A stretch of 64,000 nt of DNA from Salvator merianae (Eukaryota > Chordata > Lepidosauria > Squamata > Teiidae), in NCBI GenBank assembly GCA_003586115.2, contig QVOM02000029.1, forward strand, positions 25,967,139 through 26,031,138. Direction: 5' to 3'. Shown here piece after piece: positions 57,781 to 64,000 of this stretch. The notes beneath the pieces were generated by a model that saw only the letters and a list, made by a program, of their open reading frames with translations, made no database searches and was not told where the DNA came from. A program made the translations under genes and the position numbers. Position 1 is the first letter of the stretch. Every line of letters begins with the position of its first letter.

Positions 57781-58732
57781 TTAATCTTGTCAACTTGTAG
57801 GAATGTGACACTAAAACTATTAGAGTTCATGCCTAGGACACGTGTACCTTCAAGACTGGCATGATAACATGAGTACTCAGATGGTATAACTGATTGGATT
57901 AATGTAACTTGTTTGCATGTTTTGGAAAGCCTGAATGTTGCCCAACTTCCTTGTATACCCCTTCTCCTGGCTATCCCAAGGGTAGGTTTTTGGGTAAAAT
58001 AATAATTGTCCTTGTCCACTCTTCTTTTGGGTAGTTCAGGGGCCCCACTTCAGCCCAGGCTTTTGTAGAAAACCCCTTTTCATCTTTTGTGCTTCCATGG
58101 GGTCCGCCAACCAGTGAAAAATTCACCATTCCCTTAAGCTTATTGCATTCTACCCAAAAACTTGTGTGTGAGAGAGAGAGGAAGAGGAAGAGAGAGAGAG
58201 TGCTTTTGTTATTTTTGTTAACCACTGAGAAGACCCCAAGCGTGCTATAATTCCCTCTACTCTAAGCCCATTTCTCCACATCTCACTTTCAGTTTGATTC
58301 ACATTAAGTGATTTCGCTCTTCACTGCATATTAACTTGGCTCTCCTTCCTCCATTTAGTCCTCTTTTTAGTCTGGCAAAAAAGGGAGTTTGTGACTTGGT
58401 GCCATTGCCCCAGTGTATTGTGGGGCACAGTTGATGGGGTAATGTATGGGGAGCAGCAATTGATGTTTGAGCCAGGAAATTATGGGGAAAGAGTTCATTG
58501 CATTGAGATGTTCTGGTTTGTGACACTACCCCAGCTGCAAAAGCTTTAGAAAATAAGCCTTATCTTTATTCTGCCTGCTTTTGCATAGCAACAAATTTTG
58601 ATTTGTTGAGAAAATTCCATGGTATGTATCTTGCTGAGCTCTCAATTTTGCTTCCTCATTTACTTAATCATGTGCTCTACTGCTTGGTTTCAGGCTTAGG
58701 AGGCAGCAAAAACCTTTCTCTTGACTTTGTGT
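57781..58732. other. unannotated; short (AG)n
   Basis: An (AG)n-rich tract lies at about 58150-58200. No gene recognised. Confidence 0.5.
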
Positions 58733-58810
58733 CATAGAAACATAGAAACATAGAGTTGGAAGGGACCTCCTGGATCATCAAGTCCAACCCCCTGCTCAAT
58801 GAAGGATTCC

Positions 58811-61690
58811 CTAAACCATCCCCGATAAATGGCCGTCCAGTCTCCGCTTGAAGATCTCCATCGAAGGGGAACTCACCACTTCCTGCGGCAACCTATTCCA
58901 CTGGTTGGTCGTCCTTACTGTTATAAATTTTTGTCTAACATCTAATCTGAATCTTTTCCCCTGCAGTTTCATCCCGTTGCTTCTAGTCCTTCCTTGCGCA
59001 AGTGAGAACAGGTCTGATCCTTCTGCACTGTGACAGCCCTTTAGGTATTTGTAGACAGCTATCATGTCCCCTCTCAGTCTTCTTTTTTGTAGGCTAAACA
59101 TTCCTAGTTCCTTTAACCGTTCCTCATAGGACATGGTTTGTAGACCATTCACCATCTTGGTAGCTCTCCTTTGAACCTGCTTCAGTTTGTCAGTGTCTTT
59201 TTTAAACTGGGGTGCCCAGAACTGGACACAGTACTCCAGATGAAGTCTGACCAAGGCAGAGTAGAGAGGGATAATAACTTAATGTGATCTGGACTCTATG
59301 CTTCTCTTAATACACCCCAGGATTGTGTTTGCCTTTTTTGCAGCTGCTTCGCACTGTTGACTCATGTTCAATCTATGATCTACTAGGACACCCAGGTCCT
59401 TTTCACATGTGCTTCTGCTCAGCCAGATTCCTCCCATTCTATATGTGTGTTTTTTTTATTTTTCTTGCCCAGATGTAGTACCTTGCATTTTTCCTTGTTA
59501 AATACCATTCTATTAGTTGCAGCCCATTGTTCAAGTTTTTCTAAATCTTTTTGAATCCTCTCTCTCTCTTCTCTAGTGTTAGCAAACCCCCCCAGCTCTG
59601 TGTCATCAGCAAATTTGATCAGTTTCCCCTCAACTCCCTCATCCAGATCATTTATAAAAATGTTAAACATAACTGGGCCCAGCACAGAGCCTTGCGGTAC
59701 ACTGCTTGAGACTTTCTTCCAATTGGATGTGCAGCCATTTATAACCACTCTTTGAGTACGATCACTAAGCCAGTTATGAACCCACCTAACAGTTACCTTG
59801 TCACTCCCATATTTGATCATTTTTTCAATGAGGATGGTATGAGATACTTTGTCAAATGCTTTGCTGAAGTCAAGATATACTACGTCTACGGCATTTCCCT
59901 GATCAACCCATTCAGTGATTTTGTCATAGAATGAAATTAGATTAGTCTGACATGACTTGTTTGTTACAAACCCATGTTGACTACGGTTAATTACTGAATT
60001 CCCGTCCAAATGCTGGCATACATGTTGTTTAATACTTTGTTCAAAAATCTTTCCTGGTATTGAAGTCAGGCTAACAGGCCTGTAGTTCCCTGGGTCTGCC
60101 TTCTTCCCTTTTTTGAAGATAGGGACAACGTTTGCCCTTCTCCAATCATCTGGGACTTCTCCTGTTCTCCATGAATTTTCAAAGATTACAGCAAGTGGTT
60201 CAGCAATAACCCCTGCTAATTCCTTCAATACCCTAGGATGTAATCCATCTGAACCTGGAGACTTAAATTCATTTAAATTAGCTAAGTATTCCCTTACCCT
60301 CTCTGTTTCGATTATGTGCTTTGATTCTCTTATTCCTTCACTAGCACAACGAAGGTCAGTCGCTGTTACGCTATCTTTCTTAGAGAAAACAGATACAAAA
60401 TAGGAGTTCAGAAGCTCAGCCGTCTCAATATCATTTTTTATCAATTCACCATTTTCACTCTGTAAACATCCTATAGCCTCTTTAACTTTTCTTTTGCTTT
60501 TGACATATCCCCAAAACCCCTTTTTATTGTTTTTAGTCTCTCTTGCAAGCCTCAATTCATTTCTAGCTTTAGCTTTTCTGATACTTGCCCTGCAGTTTGT
60601 GCAGACTACCTTATATTCTTCTTTAGATATATACCCCTCCTTCCATTTCTTGAACATTTCTTTTTTCCTCTTTAGCAAATTTTTAAGTTTTGGATTTATC
60701 CACCCTGGTCTCTTTAGATGCTTCCTGTTCTTCTTTCTTTGAGGAATTGTTAAAGATTGTGCTTCTAGTATTGCATTTCGCAAAGTATCCCATCCTTCTT
60801 GGACATTTCTATCCTTTAGTACATTCAACCATTTTATCCTTCCTACCCTCCTTCTGAGTCCATCAAAATCCACCTGTCTGAAGTCCAACTTTGAAGTCTG
60901 AGTCCTCTCAGGCTTTCCTTCCCTTATTATCCAGAATTCAAGGATAGCATGGTCACTGCCTCCTAAGGTCCCAGAGACTCTGATTTCCTCAACCATTTCC
61001 TCTCTGTTGGTAAGAATTAGATTGAGGATAGTCAGTCCTCTTGTTTTCTCCTCCACCTTTTGGTAGATGAAGTTGTCAGCAAGAGAGGATAAGAACTTAT
61101 TAGACTTGTGACTTTTGCCTGAGAGGGATTCCCAACAAATGTCTGGACAGTTAAAATCTCCCATAAGCACTATGTCATGCTTTCTTGAGAGTTTAGTCAT
61201 CTGATCTAGAAAGAGAGCATCCATATCTTCTGTTTGTCCAGGGGGCCTATAATAAACTCCTACAATGGTGTCCTTTTTGTTGTTCTCTCCTTGAATTCTT
61301 ACCCAGACAGATTCTACCGGGCTTCCATTCTCTGAAACCTGAATCTCTCAGGAGACAAATGCTTTTTTAACATACAGTGCAATACCCCCTCCTCTTTTGT
61401 TAAGTCTGTTTCGCAAAAATAAGTTGTAGCCTTCAATATCCGTGTTCCATTCATGTGCGCTATCCCACCAGGTTTCCGTAATGCCTATGACATCATATTT
61501 ATCTTCCTGTGTTAGGATCTCCAGTTCTCCTTTTTTATTTCTCATACTCTGTGCATTGGTGTAGAAGCATTTTAGTTTGTGACTGATACCTCTTACAAGC
61601 TTGACTCCTCCACTTTCCTTACAAACCTTTTGCTTTTGTTCTTTACTTCTACTTCTGGTACCAAGAATATCGCCTGTATTGATTGACTGA
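58811..61690 (-). pseudogene. CR1 ORF2: endonuclease plus reverse transcriptase
   Basis: Reading 5' to 3', the frame opens near 61690, overlapping the ORF1 stop. It enters the APE-type endonuclease with CFYTNAQSMR, GITETWWDSAHEW, GVYYRPPG, MGDFNCPD and GGSDHAILEF. The linker follows, then RT: YRPVSLTSIPGKIFE, motif A VVYLDFSKAFDKVSH, motif B SSVPQGSVLGP (second S where G is usual), motif C KFADDTELGG. The C-terminal domain has [36 protein letters not shown] and [10 protein letters not shown]. Lesions: TGA at 61348-61350, a frameshift in an A-rich run near 59445-59455, and TAA at 59279-59281. The TGA lies where CR1 normally has Arg, so a CpG-type CGA-to-TGA change is likely. The 601-codon open stretch (59419-61224) covers most of the protein. 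Confidence 0.92.
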
Positions 61691-61730
61691 GTATTTTTCT
61701 TTGACTTTTTATTTCCCTTCCCCTTTTGTT

Positions 61731-62699
61731 TTAGTTTAAAGCTCTTCTGTTGAGTGAAGCAAGGCGCTTGCCAAATACATTCTTCCCTGTCTTTGTAAGG
61801 TGCAGCCCATCTCTTGCAAGGAGTCCATCATATAGGTAGTTTTCTCCATGGTTCAGAAATTCAAATCCTTGCCGATAGCACCATTGACCTAGCCAATTGT
61901 TCACCTCAAGAATCCTGTCCCATCTTCTTTTTCCATGACCATCCACAGGAAGGATAGATGAGAAAACTACTTGTGCTCCCAGTTCCTTCACTTTCTTGCC
62001 AAGGTCTTCGAAATCACTGCAGATGGTTGCAAAGTCCTTTCTTGCAGTGTCATTTGTGCCTACATGTGTTAGCAGGAATGGGTAGTAGTCCGTAGGACTG
62101 AAGAGCCTCAATAAGCTATCAGTCACATCTTTGATTCGTGCACCTGGGAGACAGCACACCTCTTGTGAGTTTCTGTCAGATCTACAGACAGCTGCCTCCA
62201 TTCCTCTCAAAAGGGAATCTCCCACAACCACCACTCTCCTGTTCTTCTTCACAGTACCACTTCAATCTCTCCATTCAAGAGGTTTCTGGCTGCATAGCGG
62301 AGTGCTCTTTGTGGACAGTGTAGTCATATCTTGAGGAATGTCTTTGTTGTTCTCCTGATTGAGGGGCTGGAACCGGTTCTTAAGTTGTAAAGGTGCTGAA
62401 TATTGCCTAATCTTCCTGCTTCTTTGGGTCACATGCTTCCATCCATCAGCTTCTGCAGGTACAGCAAGATTTTCTTCTATTGCATCATTCCGAAGAGTTT
62501 CCTCAGCTCTATCGAGGAAGTTCTCATCTTCCCTAATCAGCTTCAACGTGGCCACTTTCTCCTCAAGACTTTTCACTCTTTCTTCCAGGAGAGACACAAG
62601 CTTGCATTTGTGGCAGGTGAAGTTTAGTTCCTCTTCCAGAAGGGATGAAAACATGAAGCATACATTGCAGCTAACAAAATAGCTCTTCTTCTCTTCCAT
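61731..62699 (-). pseudogene. CR1 ORF1: zinc-finger, coiled coil, SGNH esterase
   Basis: From the ATG at 62699 (MEEKKSYF) the protein begins with a CNVC…CHKC motif, a probable zinc-binding finger used for nucleic-acid binding in CR1 ORF1. A heptad-type coiled coil follows (LLEERVKSLEEKVATLK). The second half is an SGNH-hydrolase (esterase) domain: VVVVGDSLLRG (block I Ser), THVGTNDTARKDF (GxND) and DGLHLTKTG near the end (catalytic Asp-His). One in-frame TGA at 62262-62264 separates the halves; the frame is otherwise continuous. It lies at a position consistent with a CGA codon, so deamination is the simplest cause. ORF1 ends at TAA 61731-61733. Confidence 0.9.
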
Positions 62700-63085
62700 A
62701 TTGTGCGGAGTCGTTTGATGTTTTTCTTTCTGGTTCACTGATAGTTGAGCAGCCAACCTCCAGCAATCTTTCAGGTTGCAGTGACCTTCAACTTCCTTGC
62801 AGTATGGACTTGGAGTATGCTATTTATGATACGCTGCTATGTGTTTACACAGCGCGCGCCGTTAGGCGCGCGGGCCGCTCCTCTGAGTCACCAAAAACAG
62901 GAAACTCCGCTCTCCTCAGACCATCTGCTCACGCCGTGTACTCACGCCGTCTGCTTCTTTTTTGTGTTCTTTTTTGATAGAAGAGAAGTTGATACCGTGT
63001 GCTTCTCTTTGTCCTCTTTCAAAAAAAGCACCCTCCTTCTACTTCAACCAAGTATCAGTAAAACTCTTTCTTCTGCTTAAAAGCT

Positions 63086-63454
63086 ACTAATAGCATTTGA
63101 CTAATTTGTGCAACCATGAAAATGTTTTACAAGTTACCTTTTGACTAGTTTGCCCAACTCTAAAAGTATTTCATTGCTGCTGCTTGCCTTTATTATTTGC
63201 TGTTTGTTGTGCATTAAGGTTATTTCCGGGATGTCTTTTTAACTTAATAAAAAAAAACTATGCATTTGTCACCCCTTCCCTTAGGATCGGTTTCAATCCA
63301 TTACTAGGTAAACCAAATCAGTAGTCCTTTAAAATCCTGTGTGCTTGTGGGAATACTGCTAAAAACATATGTTTAGAGTAGTTTCTGTAACAGGAGCTGC
63401 CTAGATCCTATCAGTGCTTTTGCACAGGAAAGCAAAATGCACACACACATACGC
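63086..63454. other. unannotated, no gene seen
   Basis: AT-rich sequence with an A-rich run near 63249; a short CA-rich run lies at 63440-63460. Confidence 0.45.
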
Positions 63455-64000
63455 ACACTTATTTATTTATTTAAGAATTTATATCCCATCCTTCACCAGA
63501 AAACCTCAGCGCAAGTCACCACAATAAAAAGCAAAATAAAAATATAGGGAATATTCCTAAAACATAATTAAAATATAACCCTCCCTTTCTCTCTCCCTGG
63601 CAGGACAGAACTCAGAAGAAGCAAAACATCAAAAGCCTGGGTGAAGAGGTATGCATTAGCCAGCACCAAAGTCATATAATGTCAGCATCTGGCAAACCTG
63701 CAGAGGGAAGCGGTTCCAAACTCTGGTCCTCTACCTGCCCCTTGCATTTCTGAGAAAGAAAAAACTACAGGAACATCTTCTTCTTCAGCTGTCAATATTT
63801 GGCAGTTTGATATGGGAGATGGCACTCCTTAACATAACCAGAGCCTAGGCCATTCAGGGTTTTATACATTAGCATCAATACCTTGAATTGGGCCTGGAAG
63901 CAAATAGGCAACCAGTGCTGATTTTCAGGACTGACATGACGTGCATCTGGCTAGAGACCCCCATCAACAGTTGATCTGCTGTAATCTGCACTAGTTCCAG
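63455..64000 (-). pseudogene. L2-like LINE, 3' end, runs off the window
   Basis: On the minus strand the sequence enters at 64000 with coding relics. The stretch read from about 63910 corresponds to the L2-clade …FRAQFKVL…YK.LNGL block (plus-strand CCTTGAATTGGGCCTGGAAG and GGCCATTCAGGGTTTTATA). The C-terminal …LWN.LP….R region follows near 63720-63690, then a 3' UTR with GTGACTTGCGCTGAGG. It ends with a (TAAA)n tail at 63463-63475. The rest of the LINE lies to the right of the window. Stops and frameshifts make it non-functional. Confidence 0.65.

Larger units (their letters stand above)
58733..63085 (-). mobile_element. nearly full-length CR1 LINE
   Basis: About 4.35 kb on the minus strand, the expected size for a complete CR1. 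The 3' end at 58733 consists of CTATGTTT-type octamers after CCAACTCTATG. ORF2 spans about 61690-58811 and ORF1 62699-61731. A GC- and CpG-rich 5' UTR, with the GCGCGC palindrome near 62852-62875, reaches about 63085, where similarity to a recognisable CR1 plan fades. The 5' boundary is an estimate. Lesions are one stop in ORF1, two stops in ORF2 and one frameshift in ORF2. It could not encode the whole machinery itself, but every catalytic motif that I can check is still present. Confidence 0.93.

Noticed and set aside
57272..57784. 170-codon open frame
   Set aside because: It spans the 143-bp array and terminal arm of T-hAT element C and repeats every unit; not a gene.
62131..62682. Plus-strand open frames of 61-107 codons
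   Set aside because: Antisense shadows of the minus-strand CR1 ORF1.
1..64000. A complete host gene, defence system or new enzymatic pathway
   Set aside because: No exon chain, conserved host protein other than the zinc-finger relic, promoter or RNA gene could be supported. The recognisable structure is explained by mobile elements and simple repeats.

Overview
The window looks like intergenic or deep intronic DNA from a sauropsid, most likely a lepidosaur (lizard, snake or tuatara). This is inferred from repeat content. It holds CR1 LINEs with the characteristic TCTATGAT-type 3' ends, L3-like, L2-like and L1-like relics, a tRNA-derived CORE (MIR-like) SINE, a Ty1/copia fragment and very many non-autonomous DNA transposons. 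The abundance of DNA transposons argues against a bird or mammal. I found no intact host protein-coding gene, no structural RNA gene and no prokaryotic-type system. The only host-like coding trace is a decayed C2H2 zinc-finger stretch near 54.2 kb.

Layout. 0-2.7 kb: GTTCAAA-rich hAT-like MITEs, a palindromic MITE, and a Ty1/copia 3' LTR with part of its pol gene. 5.4-7.5 kb: an old L3/CR1-like LINE interrupted by two MITEs. 8-23 kb: a dense field of GGGCC-terminus MITEs, a 5'-truncated CR1 with an open reverse-transcriptase (RT) frame (15.9-16.9 kb), and SINE fragments. 25.4-29.4 kb: two related hAT-type elements, the second swollen by an 88-bp tandem array. 34-43 kb: longer CpG-rich GGGCC elements and a fourth hAT-type element nested in another MITE. 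44.7 kb: a 114-base assembly gap. 46-50 kb: the 5' part of an L3-like LINE, a SINE, and a multi-level nest of insertions. 52-54 kb: L1-like and L2-like relics and the zinc-finger pseudogene. 56.6-57.8 kb: a third array-bearing hAT-type element. 58.7-63.1 kb: a nearly full-length minus-strand CR1 with ORF1 and ORF2, disabled by three stops and one frameshift. 63.4-64 kb: an L2-like 3' end.

For the MITEs I use working names. 'H1' to 'H5' share GGGCC...-type termini and 3-bp target-site duplications (TSDs) of varied sequence. 'T-hAT' elements begin TAGGGRTGTGC and carry 8-bp TSDs. 'G-hAT' elements are GTTCAAA-rich, begin TAGARATG and end CATCTCTA. None encodes a transposase here, so all must have been moved by enzymes encoded elsewhere.

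The most interesting signal is that three T-hAT copies have grown internal tandem arrays out of their own hairpins (88-bp units twice, 143-bp units once). This looks like minisatellite or satellite DNA arising inside a MITE. All calls come from reading the sequence; no database search was possible.
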